From NCBI GenBank assembly GCA_958295695.1, contig OY282363.1, positions 2,174,225 to 2,238,224 of the forward strand: a stretch of DNA of 64,000 nt. The letters are read 5' to 3'. A program made the translations under genes and the position numbers. The notes beneath the pieces are model-generated. The model saw nothing but the letters and a program-made list of their open reading frames with translations. It had not been told where the DNA came from and did no database searches. Of the stretch, positions 1 through 9,400 are shown in pieces. Source of the stretch: an uncultured Alphaproteobacteria bacterium. GTDB taxonomy: Bacteria; Pseudomonadota; Alphaproteobacteria; SP197. How positions within the stretch are numbered: the first letter of the stretch is position 1; every line of letters begins with the position of its first letter.

Positions 1-198
1 CGGGATCAGCAGGAATCCCGGTATGACGGCGTGGCGGAACTGGCCCGTGGCGAGGAGCGCGACAATGCCGCAGACGATGAGCGTGACGACGATCCACTTG
101 GCCCAGCGCACGACGCTGGAGGCCGGCGCATTGATCCCGATCCACGCCAGCGCCCAGATCAGGAGAACGGCGCCGACGACGGCAAGCAGCAGGGTCAT
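1..198 (-). CDS. Probable membrane-anchored J-domain protein (5' part only)
   Basis: Only the first 66 codons are inside the window; the gene runs off the left edge on the minus strand. The visible protein starts MTLLLAVVGAVLLIWALAW and has two hydrophobic segments (about residues 2-18 and 30-47) separated by a short polar stretch with a WAKW motif, then LLATGQF. No cleavable signal or lipobox is visible. Paired N-terminal helices like these are known from alphaproteobacterial membrane J-domain proteins, whose J-domain is C-terminal and would lie outside the window, so the name is inference from the N-terminus only. It starts 37 bp after the smpB stop and could be cotranscribed with dapA-smpB. 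A different small membrane protein is possible. Confidence 0.4.
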   Translation of the reverse strand, partial: MTLLLAVVGAVLLIWALAWIGINAPASSVVRWAKWIVVTLIVCGIVALLATGQFRHAVIPGFLLIP

Positions 199-235
199 GA
201 CCGCAACGTGGCGCGCGCGGAACCGCTTGGCAAGT

Positions 236-709
236 TCAGCCGCGGTCGCGCATCAGGCGCTCCTTCTGGCGTTTCCAGTCGCGGTCGCGCACGGCGGCGC
301 GCTTGTCGTGGGTGTGCTTGCCCTTGCCGAGACCGAGCTCGACCTTCGCCGCGCCGCGCTTGTTGAAGTAGAGGCTCAACGGGACCAGCGTGTAGCCTGC
401 CCGGTTGGCGGCGCCGATCAGGCGCGAGATCTCGCGCCGGTGAAGCAGCAGCTTGCGCGGCCGGGTCGGCTCGTGGTTGTCGCGGCCGGCGGGGTCGTAC
501 CGCGGGATGTGGCAACCCTCGAGCCAGACCTCGCCGTCCCGCTCGCGCGCGAAGGCGTCGGCGATGCTGGCGCGTCCGCCGCGCAGCGACTTCACCTCGG
601 CGCCGGTCAGAACGATTCCGGCCTCGAAGCGGTCCTCGATGAAGTAGTCGCGCAGCGCCTTGCGGTTACGGGCGATGTTGCCCCCCGCCGACGCGTCGTT
701 CCTGGCCAC
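236..709 (-). CDS. smpB: SsrA-binding protein SmpB
   Basis: Small beta-barrel RNA-binding protein that carries tmRNA to stalled ribosomes for trans-translation. The 157-residue product has the usual family length. It shows the early motif [20 protein letters not shown], then [29 protein letters not shown], a central LLLHRREI stretch and the basic C-terminal tail ([16 protein letters not shown]) that in this family enters the decoding centre. The ATG start gives the expected N-terminus, with a short polar leader before the conserved ARNRKA. It begins 7 bp after the dapA stop on the same strand, so dapA-smpB is very likely one transcript, an arrangement common in alphaproteobacteria. Confidence 0.97.
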   Translation of the reverse strand: MARNDASAGGNIARNRKALRDYFIEDRFEAGIVLTGAEVKSLRGGRASIADAFARERDGEVWLEGCHIPRYDPAGRDNHEPTRPRKLLLHRREISRLIGAANRAGYTLVPLSLYFNKRGAAKVELGLGKGKHTHDKRAAVRDRDWKRQKERLMRDRG

Positions 710-716
710 GGCTCCG

Positions 717-1604
717 TCAGTCGAGGAGGCCCACGCCCCTCATCGCCTCCTCGACGCGGGCGCGGGTCTCCGGAGCCGGAGACGCCAGCGGCAGACGGAC
801 CGTGCCGTCGCCCCAGCCCAGGAGACCCGCGCCGTACTTGACCGGTCCGGGGCTGGTCTCGCTGAACAGCGCCTCGTGCAGCGGCATCAACCGGTTCTGA
901 ATGTCGCGCGCCCTCTCGAACTTGCCGTTCCGCCAGGACTCATGCATCCGCGAGCAAAGCGCCGGCGCGAGGTTCCCGGTGACGGAGATGCAACCGTGAC
1001 CGCCCATGCCGAGAAGACCGAGGACGGCCGCGTCCTCGCCCGAGAGTTGGACGAAATCCTCGCCGCAGTAGTAGCGTTGCTTGGAGACCCGGTCGGCGGC
1101 GGCCGTCGATTCCTTGCAGCCCACGACGTTCGGCAGCGCGGCGATGCGCCGCATCGTTCGCGGCGCGATGTCGACGCCGGTGCGGCCGGGAATGTTGTAG
1201 ACGAGGATCGGCACGTCGACGGCGTCGTTGACGGCCTTGAAGTGCTGGAAAAGGCCCTCCTGCGTCGGCTTGTTGTAGTAGCCCGTCACGATCAGGACGG
1301 CGTCCGCGCCCGCTTCCCTGGCGTTCCTCGTGAGCATGACGCACTCGTCGGTCGAGTTCGAGCCGGTGCCCGCCACGACCGGCGCGCGCCCGTCCGCCGC
1401 CTCGATGCAAAGCCGCACGACGCGCATGTCCTCGTCATGGGACAGGGTCGGCGACTCGCCGGTGGTGCCCATCGGCACGAGGCCGTGGGTCCCCTGCTCG
1501 ATCTGCCAGTTGACGAAGTCCTGGTAGCCCTTCTCGTCGATCTTTCCATCGCGGAACAACGTGATGAGCGCGACGAACGACCCCCTCAACCTTTCGGCTG
1601 TCAT
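717..1604 (-). CDS. dapA: 4-hydroxy-tetrahydrodipicolinate synthase
   Basis: Condenses pyruvate with aspartate semialdehyde, the committed step of lysine and diaminopimelate synthesis, in the cytoplasm. The 295-residue product has normal DapA length and a TIM-barrel layout. It carries [11 protein letters not shown] near residue 45, the Tyr of VYNIPGRTG near 133 and the Schiff-base Lys in GCKEST near 160. The ATG at 1604 is preceded by a purine-rich GAGGGAAACGGAG ribosome-binding region; longer in-frame extensions upstream look non-coding. It is divergent from the dehydratase gene starting at 1731, so the 126-bp gap must hold promoters for both. A TTGCTC/TATGTT pair in that gap could serve dapA, but it is weak. 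smpB follows directly. Confidence 0.97.
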   Translation of the reverse strand: MTAERLRGSFVALITLFRDGKIDEKGYQDFVNWQIEQGTHGLVPMGTTGESPTLSHDEDMRVVRLCIEAADGRAPVVAGTGSNSTDECVMLTRNAREAGADAVLIVTGYYNKPTQEGLFQHFKAVNDAVDVPILVYNIPGRTGVDIAPRTMRRIAALPNVVGCKESTAAADRVSKQRYYCGEDFVQLSGEDAAVLGLLGMGGHGCISVTGNLAPALCSRMHESWRNGKFERARDIQNRLMPLHEALFSETSPGPVKYGAGLLGWGDGTVRLPLASPAPETRARVEEAMRGVGLLD

Positions 1605-1730
1605 GGCTCCGTTTCCCTCGTTGGCGGGAGACCGCGCAACATAGGGCGCGGCGCGGTCCGAGAGCAAGCAATCCTCGCGCGCGCCGCCGAGTCGCGATAG
1701 GGTCCGCCCGCCGTTCGGATGGAAGGCGTC

Positions 1731-2717
1731 ATGGCCGCGTCGAAGCCCACGATCGACGACATCGAAGCCGCCGCGGGCCGGCTCGCGGGCCACGCGGTCG
1801 TGACGCCGCTGCTCGAATCCCCGCTGCTGAACGAGACCCTGGGAGGCCGCCTCCTGGTCAAGCCGGAATGCCTGCAGCTGACGGGTTCGTTCAAGTTCCG
1901 CGGGGCCTTCAACAAGATCCGCCGGTTGAGCGACGGGCAGCGGGCCCGCGGGGTCGTCGCCTACTCCTCCGGCAACCACGCCCAGGGCGTGGCCGCGGCG
2001 GCGCGCATGACCGGCGCGCCGGCGGTCGTCGTGATGCCGGAGGACGCGCCGCGCATCAAGATCGAGAACACCCGGTCCTGGGGCGCGGAGGTCGTGACCT
2101 ACCCGCGCCGCGGCGCCGACCGCGAGACGATCGCGGCCGAAATTGCGGCGGAGCGCGGGCTTTCCCCGGTGCCGCCCTACGACGACGACGACATCATCGC
2201 GGGCCAGGGGACCGTCGGCCTGGAAATCGCCGCCGAGTGCGGGGACCGCGGCGTGACGCCCGACGCCGTCGCGATCTGCTGCGGCGGCGGGGGCCTGAGC
2301 TCCGGGTCGGCCATCGCGCTGCGCGCCGCCTTCCCGGATTGCGACCTCCACACCGCCGAGCCCGAAGGCTGGGACGACACGGCGCGGTCGCTGGAAACCG
2401 GCGAACGGGTGCGCATCGACGACGCCCGGCCGTCGATCTGCGACGCGCTGCTGGCGCCCACGCCCGGCGCGCGGACCTTCGCCATCAACCGGGAGCTCAT
2501 GACCTCCGGCGCGGTCGTCACCGAACGGCAGGCGATCGACGCGATGGCGGCCGCCCACCGCTTCTTCAAGCTCGTCGCGGAGCCGGGCGGCGCCGTGGCC
2601 CTGGCGTCCGCGCTCGCCGGCGAGGTCCCGGTCGCGGGCCGCACGGTCGTCGCCGTGGTCTCGGGCGGGAACGTGGACGCCGCGCTCTACGCCGAGCTCC
2701 TCGCGGGGGCCTCGTGA
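1731..2717 (+). CDS. Serine/threonine dehydratase family (PLP fold type II)
   Basis: PLP-dependent beta-family enzyme expected to deaminate threonine or serine to a 2-oxoacid, or to racemise serine; the substrate cannot be fixed from sequence. The 328-residue product has the PLP lysine in GSFKFRGAFN (near residue 52), the SSGNHAQG loop, the glycine-rich phosphate-binding loop CGGGGLSSG and the C-terminal SGGNVD. It lacks the C-terminal ACT regulatory domain of biosynthetic IlvA, which favours a catabolic or racemase role. ATG 1731 is preferred over ATG 1719 because it gives the usual short N-terminus. Its stop overlaps the GTG of the next gene, so the two are translationally coupled. Confidence 0.88.
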   Translation: MAASKPTIDDIEAAAGRLAGHAVVTPLLESPLLNETLGGRLLVKPECLQLTGSFKFRGAFNKIRRLSDGQRARGVVAYSSGNHAQGVAAAARMTGAPAVVVMPEDAPRIKIENTRSWGAEVVTYPRRGADRETIAAEIAAERGLSPVPPYDDDDIIAGQGTVGLEIAAECGDRGVTPDAVAICCGGGGLSSGSAIALRAAFPDCDLHTAEPEGWDDTARSLETGERVRIDDARPSICDALLAPTPGARTFAINRELMTSGAVVTERQAIDAMAAAHRFFKLVAEPGGAVALASALAGEVPVAGRTVVAVVSGGNVDAALYAELLAGAS

Positions 2718-3742
2718 GCGGGCCGCGCACCGTCGGTCTGGCGCTCCATACGTTCAGCTACGAACGGCATTTCCGGCACGGGCCGGGGTTCGACGTCCAC
2801 GCCTTCCTGGCGCGCGCCACGGACCTCGGCATGGCGGGCGTCCACATCAGCCTCAACGGTTTCGGCTTCCGTTGCGCCGGCGGGACCGGCCCGGAGCGGC
2901 TGCGGGCGATCGGGGCGGACGCCGCCGACCGCGGCTTCTTCGTGGAGTGCGACACGTCGGGCACCGATCCCGGCCATCTCGCGGCGCTCGCCCGCGCCGC
3001 CCGCCAGATCGGCGCGGACCGGCTGCGCACCTACACGCGCCACAAGGGGGAGCCCGCGGAGGTCGTCGGGGCGACCGCGCGCGACCTCAAGGCCGCCGCG
3101 CCCCGCGTCGCGGACGAGGGCGTCCTCCTGCTGCTCGAGAACCACGAGGACCTCACGGGCGCCGAGGTCGCCGGCATTCTGGAAGAGGTCGGCCACCCCG
3201 CCGTCGCCGCCCTCTACGACTTCGGCAATTCGATGAACGTCGGCGAGGAGCCCATGGACGCGGCGCGCGCCATGGCGCCCCATGTCAGGTCGGTGCACCT
3301 GAAGGACCACAGGGTGGTGCGCGACGCCGACGGAAGCCCGACGGTCGCGGGCGTGCCCAACGGCGCCGGCCGGATCGACATTCCGGCGATCCTCGGCTTC
3401 CTGATCGACGAGGCCGGACTCGAGCGGGTCTGCATCGAATGCTGCCATGGCTACCGCTCGAGGATCGCGCGCCGCGCCGGGCGGCTCGACGACACGGCGG
3501 GCGCGACCTTCGAGATCGCCGAACCGCCCTACGACCCGGCCACCGTGCTCGTCGACGGCGAGGGCCTGCGCGGGGCGGACCCCGCCACCCTGTTCGCGCT
3601 CGAACACGCCGCGGTCGCGCGCTCCGCGGCGCACACCCGCCTGGTCCTGCGCGGACTCGGATTCTCACCGGTCCACAACAGCCGCGGCGGCGTCTACCGT
3701 CGCGGCCCCGGCGAGGTTGCGTTCGCCGACCGCCATCTCTAG
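2714..3742 (+). CDS. Sugar phosphate isomerase/epimerase-like TIM-barrel protein
   Basis: Member of the xylose-isomerase-like TIM-barrel superfamily (AP endonuclease 2 family), whose members are usually metal-dependent isomerases, epimerases or dehydratases of sugars or inositols. The 342-residue product shows superfamily hallmarks: LLLENHEDL with a likely metal-binding Glu, LYDFGNSMN, VRSVHLKDHR, and a late VCIECCHGY where a second metal Glu is expected. GTG 2714 overlaps the upstream dehydratase TGA (GTGA), so the start is set by coupling. The C-terminal ~80 residues look lineage-specific. The pairing with a dehydratase suggests a small catabolic route, but the substrate is unknown. Confidence 0.75.
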   Translation: MSGPRTVGLALHTFSYERHFRHGPGFDVHAFLARATDLGMAGVHISLNGFGFRCAGGTGPERLRAIGADAADRGFFVECDTSGTDPGHLAALARAARQIGADRLRTYTRHKGEPAEVVGATARDLKAAAPRVADEGVLLLLENHEDLTGAEVAGILEEVGHPAVAALYDFGNSMNVGEEPMDAARAMAPHVRSVHLKDHRVVRDADGSPTVAGVPNGAGRIDIPAILGFLIDEAGLERVCIECCHGYRSRIARRAGRLDDTAGATFEIAEPPYDPATVLVDGEGLRGADPATLFALEHAAVARSAAHTRLVLRGLGFSPVHNSRGGVYRRGPGEVAFADRHL

Positions 3743-3769
3743 ACAGCGCCATCCTCGGCGGGACGATCC

Positions 3770-4744
3770 ATGACGGTCCTGGTCACCGGCGCCGCGGGCT
3801 TCATCGGCTCCCACGTCGCGCATGCGCTGCTCGACCGCGGCGAGGACGTGCTGGGCCTCGATAACGTCAACGACTACTACGACGTCGGCCTGAAGGAGGC
3901 GCGCCTGCGCCGGCTCGGCCCGCGCGGCGGGTTCCGCTTCCTGAAGGCCGACCTCGAGGACCGCGCCGCCGTGACCGGCCTCGCGCGGTCGGAGCCCGGC
4001 ATCGACCGCATCGCGCATCTCGCCGCGCAGGCCGGCGTGCGCCACTCGCTGACCCATCCGCACGCCTATACGGCCGCCAACGTCGAAGGCCAGCTCAACG
4101 TCCTCGAGCTCGCCCGCGCGCTGCCCGGCCTCCGCCACCTCGCCTACGCCAGTTCGTCCTCCGTCTACGGCGGCAACGACAAGGCGCCCTTCGCCGCCGG
4201 CGACCGCGTCGACAGGCCCGTCTCGCTCTACGCCGCCACCAAGCGCGCCGGCGAACTGATGGCGTACTGCTACAGCCACCTCCACGGCGTCCCCTCGACC
4301 GGCCTGCGCTTCTTCACGGTCTACGGCCCGTGGGGGCGGCCCGACATGTCGGCCTACATCTTCACCAAGGCCCTCTTCGAGGGCCGGCCGATCCGCGTCT
4401 TCAACAACGGCGACATGCGGCGCGGCTTCACCTACATCGACGACATCGTGGCGGGCGTGCTCGCCGCGCTCGACCGGCCGCCGGAAACGTCGCCGCCCCA
4501 CGCCGTCTACAATCTCGGCAACCACAGGAGCGAACCGCTCATGCGGTTCATCGAAGTGCTGGAGAACGCGGCCGGGCGCGAGGCGGTCAAGGAGTTCGCG
4601 CCGATGCAACCCGGCGACGTCAAGGACACGGTCGCCGACATCGAGGCGTCGCGCCGCGACCTCGGCTTCGAGCCCGCCACCGCGATCGACGAGGGCCTGC
4701 CCCGCTTCGTGGACTGGTTCCGCGCCTATCACGGCCACGACTGA
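3770..4744 (+). CDS. UDP-glucuronate 4-epimerase family (extended SDR)
   Basis: NAD-dependent nucleotide-sugar epimerase, most like enzymes converting UDP-glucuronate to UDP-galacturonate for surface polysaccharides. The 324-residue product has the Rossmann motif TGAAGFIGSH at residues 6-15, the NDYYD..LKEARL segment typical of this subgroup, a Ser-rich catalytic strand (ASSSSVYGG), the YAATK catalytic Tyr/Lys pair and the substrate-side YGPWGRPDM. It begins 27 bp after the TIM-barrel gene, so it could share that transcript although no pathway link is obvious. No glycosyltransferases or other polysaccharide genes are adjacent. The specific substrate is inferred from motif resemblance. Confidence 0.85.
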   Translation: MTVLVTGAAGFIGSHVAHALLDRGEDVLGLDNVNDYYDVGLKEARLRRLGPRGGFRFLKADLEDRAAVTGLARSEPGIDRIAHLAAQAGVRHSLTHPHAYTAANVEGQLNVLELARALPGLRHLAYASSSSVYGGNDKAPFAAGDRVDRPVSLYAATKRAGELMAYCYSHLHGVPSTGLRFFTVYGPWGRPDMSAYIFTKALFEGRPIRVFNNGDMRRGFTYIDDIVAGVLAALDRPPETSPPHAVYNLGNHRSEPLMRFIEVLENAAGREAVKEFAPMQPGDVKDTVADIEASRRDLGFEPATAIDEGLPRFVDWFRAYHGHD

Positions 4745-4753
4745 CCGCGCGCC

Positions 4754-4770
4754 GCCGCGCCGGGCGCGGC
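4754..4770 (+). terminator. GC-rich hairpin after the epimerase gene
   Basis: A perfect 7-bp stem, GCCGCGC/GCGCGGC, with a 3-base loop starts 10 bp after the epimerase stop codon. There is no T-run behind it, so intrinsic termination is only a possibility. The rest of the 230-bp gap to the next gene (4745-4974) holds no supported gene; it has a weak promoter-like pair, TTGAAG at 4806 and CATATC at 4829 with 17-bp spacing, that could serve the phosphotransferase. Confidence 0.3.
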
Positions 4771-4974
4771 TCGCCAAAGCCGCTTGAGCGCTTTGGGCGA
4801 CACTCTTGAAGTGGTAGGAGGCATCGGCCATATCGCCCCGGTCGTTCGGCTTCGACGAGGCGCCCGCAATGCCGACCGACGAACCTTCGGCGACGGCAAC
4901 CGGGCCGTTCGGGAGTCGCCGGAAGCGATCGGGGACGATCCAGACCGGAGTGTTACACCATCCCGGAGAACGAC

Positions 4975-5979
4975 ATGGCGCGGGCCGACCTGTCGCACGA
5001 CGCCCTGCCGGACGGACTGACCGCGCTGGCCAACCGGTCGCTCGGCCTGTGGCCGGTCCCGCCGGACGCCTCGGCCCGGCCGATCAACGTCTCGGAGAAC
5101 GCGACCTACGTCGTCGAGAACGACACGGGATACCGCTCCGTCCTGCGCGTCCACCGGGAGGGCTACCACACCGAGCGCGCCATCGAGTGCGAGCTGCTGT
5201 GGATGGAAGCGCTGAACGCGGACCGTTGCGTCGCCGCCCCGCGGGCGATCCCGGGGCGCGACGGCGGGGCCGTGCAGAGCGCCGGCCCGTCCGGCCCAGT
5301 CAACCGGCGCTTCATGGTCATGTTCGAGTTCGTCGAGGGCGAACACCCCGACGAAAGCCGCGACCTCGCGGCGCCCTTCGAGGACCTGGGCGAGATGGCG
5401 GCCAGGGCCCACGACCACGCGATCGCCTGGACGAAGCCCCGGCCGTTCGAGCGCCCGGCCTGGGATCTGGACGCCGTCTTCGGTCCGTCGGCGACATGGG
5501 GCGACTGGCGGGACGGGCCGAACATCGACGCTCCGGCGAAGGCGGTGCTGGAGCGGGCCGAGGCCGCGGTGACGAAGCGCCTCGAGGCGTTCGGAACTCC
5601 GGCGCGGCGCTACGGACTGATCCACGCGGACATGCGCCTCGCCAACCTCCTGATCGACGGCGGCGCGCCGCGGCTGATCGATTTCGACGACTGCGGGTTC
5701 GGCTGGTTCCTCTACGACTTCGCCACCGGCGTCAGCTTCCTCGAGGACAGCCCCGACGTTCCGGCGCTGCGCCATGCGTGGACGACGGGCTACCGGAAGG
5801 TCCGCTCCCTGCCCGACGAGGAGGAACGCGAGATCGACAGCTTCGTCATGCTGCGGCGCATGGCGCTGCTCGCCTGGATCGGCTCGCATATCGACGTCCC
5901 GGAGGCCCGGGCGCGCGCCGCCGACTTCGGCCGCGTCTCCGCGGAGCTGGGCGAAGCCTACCTGACCCGCATGGGGTGA
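4975..5979 (+). CDS. Phosphotransferase (APH / homoserine kinase-like fold)
   Basis: Aminoglycoside-phosphotransferase-superfamily kinase. In chromosomal alphaproteobacterial contexts such proteins usually phosphorylate small metabolites (homoserine, choline, hydroxylysine) and not antibiotics. The 334-residue product has an N-lobe with ENATYVVE and VLRVHREGYH (nucleotide-binding Lys replaced by Arg/His-rich sequence), MFEFVEGEHP at the hinge, the catalytic loop GLIHADMRLANLLID and the metal-binding LIDFDDCGFGWFLYD. ATG 4975 lies just downstream of CCCGGAGAAC, a reasonable ribosome-binding site. It is followed by a convergent tRNA-Ser gene and stands alone. The substrate is not identifiable from the sequence. 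Confidence 0.8.
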   Translation: MARADLSHDALPDGLTALANRSLGLWPVPPDASARPINVSENATYVVENDTGYRSVLRVHREGYHTERAIECELLWMEALNADRCVAAPRAIPGRDGGAVQSAGPSGPVNRRFMVMFEFVEGEHPDESRDLAAPFEDLGEMAARAHDHAIAWTKPRPFERPAWDLDAVFGPSATWGDWRDGPNIDAPAKAVLERAEAAVTKRLEAFGTPARRYGLIHADMRLANLLIDGGAPRLIDFDDCGFGWFLYDFATGVSFLEDSPDVPALRHAWTTGYRKVRSLPDEEEREIDSFVMLRRMALLAWIGSHIDVPEARARAADFGRVSAELGEAYLTRMG

Positions 5980-6025
5980 CGCGCGCCCGCCGCGCGGGGC
6001 GACCGCGCTTTCCGGGCCGTTGTCG

Positions 6026-6116
6026 TGGCGGAGAGGAAGGGATTCGAACCCTCGATGGGCTTTTGGCCCATACTCCCTTAGCAGGGGAGCGCCTTCGACC
6101 GCTCGGCCACCTCTCC
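6026..6116 (-). tRNA. tRNA-Ser(GCU)
   Basis: Reading the minus strand, the acceptor stem GGAGAGG pairs with CCTCTCC, followed by discriminator G and an encoded CCA. The D-arm region is GGCCGAGCGGTCGAAGGC. The anticodon stem CTCCC/GGGAG encloses loop CTGCTAA, giving anticodon GCT (AGC/AGU serine codons). A long variable arm with a GATGGGC/GCCCATC stem, typical of serine tRNAs, precedes GGTTCGAATCC. It lies between the convergent phosphotransferase (plus) and the 3' end of gatB (minus) and could be transcribed with, or downstream of, gatCAB. Confidence 0.97.
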
Positions 6117-6189
6117 GCCGCCGGTTCTAGTGACACGGCGGGGGCGCGTCAACGCGCGTCCGAAGACCGCGCGGCGCCGGCCGGCGGCG

Positions 6190-7644
6190 TCAGCCGCCGA
6201 GCTTCGCGCGCAGGATGTCGTTCACGGCTTTCGGGTTGGCCTTGCCGCCCGAAGCCCTCATCACCTGGCCGACGAAGAAACCGAAGAGCTTGTGCTTGCC
6301 GGCGCGGTACTCCGCGACCTTGGCGGCCTCCCGTTCCATCACCCCGTCGATCTCCGCCCCGATGGCGCCGGCGTCGGTGACCTGCCTGAGGCCCTTCTCC
6401 TCGACGATGGCCGCGGCGCCCTTCCCGGTCTCGAACATCCAGGCGAAGACATCCTTGGCGATGCGCCCCGATATCGCGCCGTCGGCGACGAGGTCGATCA
6501 GCTCGCCCAGGGCCGCCGCGCCGACGGGGCTCTCGTCCACCGTCCGGCCCGCCTTGTTGAGCTGGCCGAAAAGTTCGGAGATCACCCAGTTCGCGGCGAG
6601 CTTCTTGTCGCGGCCCTCGGCCGCCGCCTCGTAGAAGTCCGCGTTCTCCTTCTCGGCCACGAGCACGCCGGCGTCATAGGCGGACAGGCCGTAGTCCCGC
6701 ATGAAGCGCGCCCGCCTGGCGTCCGGGAGCTCCGGCATCGAGGCGGCGATGCGGTCGATCCAGGCCCGGTCCAGACGCAGCGGCGGCAGGTCGGGATCGG
6801 GGAAGTAGCGGTAGTCGTGCGCCTCCTCCTTACCGCGCATCGGCCGCGTGACGTTCCGCCCGACGTCGAACAGGCGCGTTTCCTGCTCGATCTCGCCGCC
6901 CGCCTCCAGGACGCCGACCTGGCGCGAAGCCTCGACCTCGATCGCGCGCCGCAGGAAGCGGATCGAGTTCAGGTTCTTGATCTCGCAGCGGACGCCGAGC
7001 GCGCCGCCGGGCCGGCGCACGGAGACGTTGACATCCACGCGCAACGAGCCTTCCTGCATGTTGCCGTCGCAGGTCCCGGCGTAGCGCAGGATCGTGCGCA
7101 GCTTGCGCACATAGGTCGCCGCCTCCTCGGGCGAGCGCAGGTCCGGGTGCGAGACGATCTCCATCAGGCCGACGCCCGAACGGTTCAGGTCGACATGGGA
7201 GCTCGAGGGGTCTCGGTCGTGCAGGCTCTTGCCCGCGTCCTGCTCGACATGGAGGCGCTCGACGCCGATGCGCCTTGTCCCGCCGTCCTCCAGTTCGATC
7301 TCCAGGTGGCCCCCGGAGACGACGGGCTGCTTGTACTGCGAGATCTGGTAGCCCTGCGGCAGGTCCGGATAGAAGTAGTTCTTCCGGTCGAACACCGAAT
7401 GGGCGTTGACCGCGCCGTCGATGGCGAGCCCCGTCTTCACCGCCTGCTCGATGCAGGCCATGTTGATCACCGGGAGCATGCCCGGCATACCGGCGTCGAT
7501 GGGCGAGACGTTGGCGTTGGGTTCGGCGCCGAACGCGGTCGAGGCGCCCGAGAAGAGCTTCGCGTTCGAGACGATCTGGGCATGGACCTCCAGCCCGATC
7601 GCGTATTCCCAGACGCCCGTGGCGCCCTCGATCGTCGCCGCCAC
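6190..7644 (-). CDS. gatB: Asp-tRNA(Asn)/Glu-tRNA(Gln) amidotransferase subunit B
   Basis: GatB activates the misacylated Glu-tRNA(Gln) or Asp-tRNA(Asn) by phosphorylation before amidation within the cytoplasmic GatCAB complex. The 484-residue product has family length, with the cradle-domain IGLEVHAQ near residue 15, the [15 protein letters not shown] stretch, [13 protein letters not shown], the EIKNLNSI segment and the C-terminal YqeY-like tail ending [11 protein letters not shown]. No ATG gives a sensible N-terminus; GTG 7644, two bases after the gatA stop, is chosen because it places IGLEVHAQ correctly and is tightly coupled to gatA. It is the last gene of gatCAB. Confidence 0.97.
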   Translation of the reverse strand: MAATIEGATGVWEYAIGLEVHAQIVSNAKLFSGASTAFGAEPNANVSPIDAGMPGMLPVINMACIEQAVKTGLAIDGAVNAHSVFDRKNYFYPDLPQGYQISQYKQPVVSGGHLEIELEDGGTRRIGVERLHVEQDAGKSLHDRDPSSSHVDLNRSGVGLMEIVSHPDLRSPEEAATYVRKLRTILRYAGTCDGNMQEGSLRVDVNVSVRRPGGALGVRCEIKNLNSIRFLRRAIEVEASRQVGVLEAGGEIEQETRLFDVGRNVTRPMRGKEEAHDYRYFPDPDLPPLRLDRAWIDRIAASMPELPDARRARFMRDYGLSAYDAGVLVAEKENADFYEAAAEGRDKKLAANWVISELFGQLNKAGRTVDESPVGAAALGELIDLVADGAISGRIAKDVFAWMFETGKGAAAIVEEKGLRQVTDAGAIGAEIDGVMEREAAKVAEYRAGKHKLFGFFVGQVMRASGGKANPKAVNDILRAKLGG

Positions 7645-7646
7645 GG

Positions 7647-9116
7647 TCAGCGGCCCGCCGGCCGCGCGTCGAACCCCGCCGCCGCCTCGATCGCGCGGCC
7701 GACGCGCAGAACCGTCGCCTCGTCGAACGCCTTGCCGACCACTTGCAGGCCCAGCGGCAAGCCGTCGTGCGTGAGTCCCGCGGGCACGGAAAGTCCGGGC
7801 AGGCCCGCGAGGTTCACGGGCACGGTGAAGATGTCGTTGAGATACATCGCGACCGGGTCGGCCGGCGGGTCGTCGGCCCTGAAGGCGGCCGACGGCGTCG
7901 CCGGCGTCAGGATCGCATCGACCGTCCGCCAGGCCTCGCGGAAGTCGTCCGCGATCCTGGCCCGGACTTTCTGGGCCTTCAGGTAGTACGCGTCGTAATA
8001 GCCCGCCGACAGGACGTAGGCGCCGATCAGCACGCGCCGCTTCACCTCCGCGCCGAAGCCCTGGGCGCGGGTCTGCTCGTACATGGCGGTAAGGTCGTCG
8101 GACTCCACCCGCAAGCCGTACTTCACGCCGTCGTAACGCGCGAGGTTGGACGAGGCCTCGGCGGGCGCCACCACGTAATAGGCCGGCAGGGCGTACTTCG
8201 TGTGCGGCAGGCCGATCTCGACCGCCGCGGCGCCCTGCTCCTCGAGCCAGCGGACGCCCCGCCGCCAGAGCGCCTCGATCTCGCCGGGCACGCCGTCGAC
8301 CCGGTACTCCCGCGGAATGCCGATCCTCATGCCCTTCACGCCCGCATCGATGTCCTCCTCGAAATCGGGCACGGGCATGTCCGCCGAGGTCGAATCCCTG
8401 GGGTCGTGGCCCGCCATGGCGCCCAGCATGATCGCCGCGTCGCGCACGGAGCGCGCCATGGGGCCGGCCTGGTCGAGCGATGAGGCGAAGGCCACGACGC
8501 CCCAGCGGGAGCAACGGCCATAGGTCGGCTTGAGCCCGACGACGCCGCAGAACGCGGCGGGCTGGCGGATCGAGCCGCCCGTATCGGTGCCGGTCGCGCC
8601 CAGAGCCATACGGCCCGCGACGGCCGAGGCCGATCCGCCCGAGGAGCCGCCCGGCACCCGCTCGCGGTCGTCGCCCCGGGCCCGCCAGGGGTTGATCGCG
8701 GCGCCGTAGTAGCTGGTGAGGTTGGCCGAGCCCATGGCGAACTCGTCGAGGTTCGTCTTGCCCAGCATCACCGCGCCTTCGGCGAACATGTTGGCGGTCA
8801 CGGTCGACTCGTAGAACGGCACGAAACCGTCGAGGATGCGCGAGCCGGCGGTCGTCGGCACGCCCCTGGTGCAGAACAGGTCCTTGATCGCGACCGGAAT
8901 GCCTTCCAGCTTGCCGGCCTCGCCGCCGGACCGTCGCCTGTCCGACGCCTCGGCCATGTCCAGCGCGATCTCCGGCGTCTCGGTGATATAGGCGTTGAGG
9001 CCGCGTCCGGCTTCCATGGCGCCGATCTGCGCCTCGGTCAGCTCCCGCGAGGAGAGCTCGCCCGCCGCGAGAAGATCGCGCGCCTCGGCGATCGTCAGAT
9101 CGGTCGGTTCGCTCAT
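7647..9116 (-). CDS. gatA: Asp-tRNA(Asn)/Glu-tRNA(Gln) amidotransferase subunit A
   Basis: Amidase-signature glutaminase subunit that releases ammonia from glutamine for GatB. The 489-residue product carries the Ser-cisSer-Lys triad context: Lys in VAIKDLFCT near residue 80, the amidase signature [14 protein letters not shown] near 155 and [13 protein letters not shown], which holds the nucleophile. The C-terminal [10 protein letters not shown] is also family-typical. ATG 9116 overlaps the gatC stop by four bases (ATGA), which fixes the start and indicates translational coupling. The presence of GatCAB implies indirect synthesis of Gln-tRNA, Asn-tRNA or both. Confidence 0.98.
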   Translation of the reverse strand: MSEPTDLTIAEARDLLAAGELSSRELTEAQIGAMEAGRGLNAYITETPEIALDMAEASDRRRSGGEAGKLEGIPVAIKDLFCTRGVPTTAGSRILDGFVPFYESTVTANMFAEGAVMLGKTNLDEFAMGSANLTSYYGAAINPWRARGDDRERVPGGSSGGSASAVAGRMALGATGTDTGGSIRQPAAFCGVVGLKPTYGRCSRWGVVAFASSLDQAGPMARSVRDAAIMLGAMAGHDPRDSTSADMPVPDFEEDIDAGVKGMRIGIPREYRVDGVPGEIEALWRRGVRWLEEQGAAAVEIGLPHTKYALPAYYVVAPAEASSNLARYDGVKYGLRVESDDLTAMYEQTRAQGFGAEVKRRVLIGAYVLSAGYYDAYYLKAQKVRARIADDFREAWRTVDAILTPATPSAAFRADDPPADPVAMYLNDIFTVPVNLAGLPGLSVPAGLTHDGLPLGLQVVGKAFDEATVLRVGRAIEAAAGFDARPAGR

Positions 9117-9400
9117 TCGACCGTCTTCGGCACCACGAGGAAGCCCTGGGCGTACCTTGGCGCGTTCCTCGCGATATCCTCGGCGACGCCGCCGTCGGTC
9201 ACCGTGTCCTCCCGCGATTTCAGCGGCATCTCGATCGCGCCGGTCATCGGCTCGACGCTTTCGGTGTCGACGTCGCCAAGCTGCTCGACCCAATCGAGAA
9301 TGCCGGACAGTTCGCCCGCCAGACGCTCCCGCTCTTCGTCCGTGGTGGCGATACGCGCCAGTCGCGCGATGCGCGCAACGGTGGCCTCGTCGAGCGACAT
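9113..9400 (-). CDS. gatC: Asp-tRNA(Asn)/Glu-tRNA(Gln) amidotransferase subunit C
   Basis: Small clamp subunit that wraps around GatA and GatB and stabilises the complex. The 95-residue product has the family pattern [28 protein letters not shown], a variable middle, then the conserved DTVTDGG and [14 protein letters not shown]-like end. A second in-frame ATG lies 21 bases upstream, but the ATG at 9400 matches family N-termini and follows a GGGAGAGAC ribosome-binding region. It is first in gatCAB. A plausible promoter (9473-9501) lies inside the 5' part of the divergent ruvX reading frame. Confidence 0.96.
   Translation of the reverse strand: MSLDEATVARIARLARIATTDEERERLAGELSGILDWVEQLGDVDTESVEPMTGAIEMPLKSREDTVTDGGVAEDIARNAPRYAQGFLVVPKTVE

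Noticed and set aside
4784-5020. Possible 78-residue gene between the epimerase and phosphotransferase
   Set aside because: It overlaps the phosphotransferase start and has no conserved motif or ribosome-binding site of note.
4975-5979. Antibiotic-resistance aminoglycoside kinase
   Set aside because: It has the fold and catalytic loop, but the chromosomal context and overall pattern fit a metabolic kinase; nothing points to drug specificity.
6130-7986. Long open frame on the plus strand across gatB/gatA
   Set aside because: It is antisense to gatB and gatA, whose proteins carry clear catalytic motifs. The plus-strand translation is repetitive Arg/Ala/Gly-rich sequence with no recognisable domain, as expected in GC-rich DNA.
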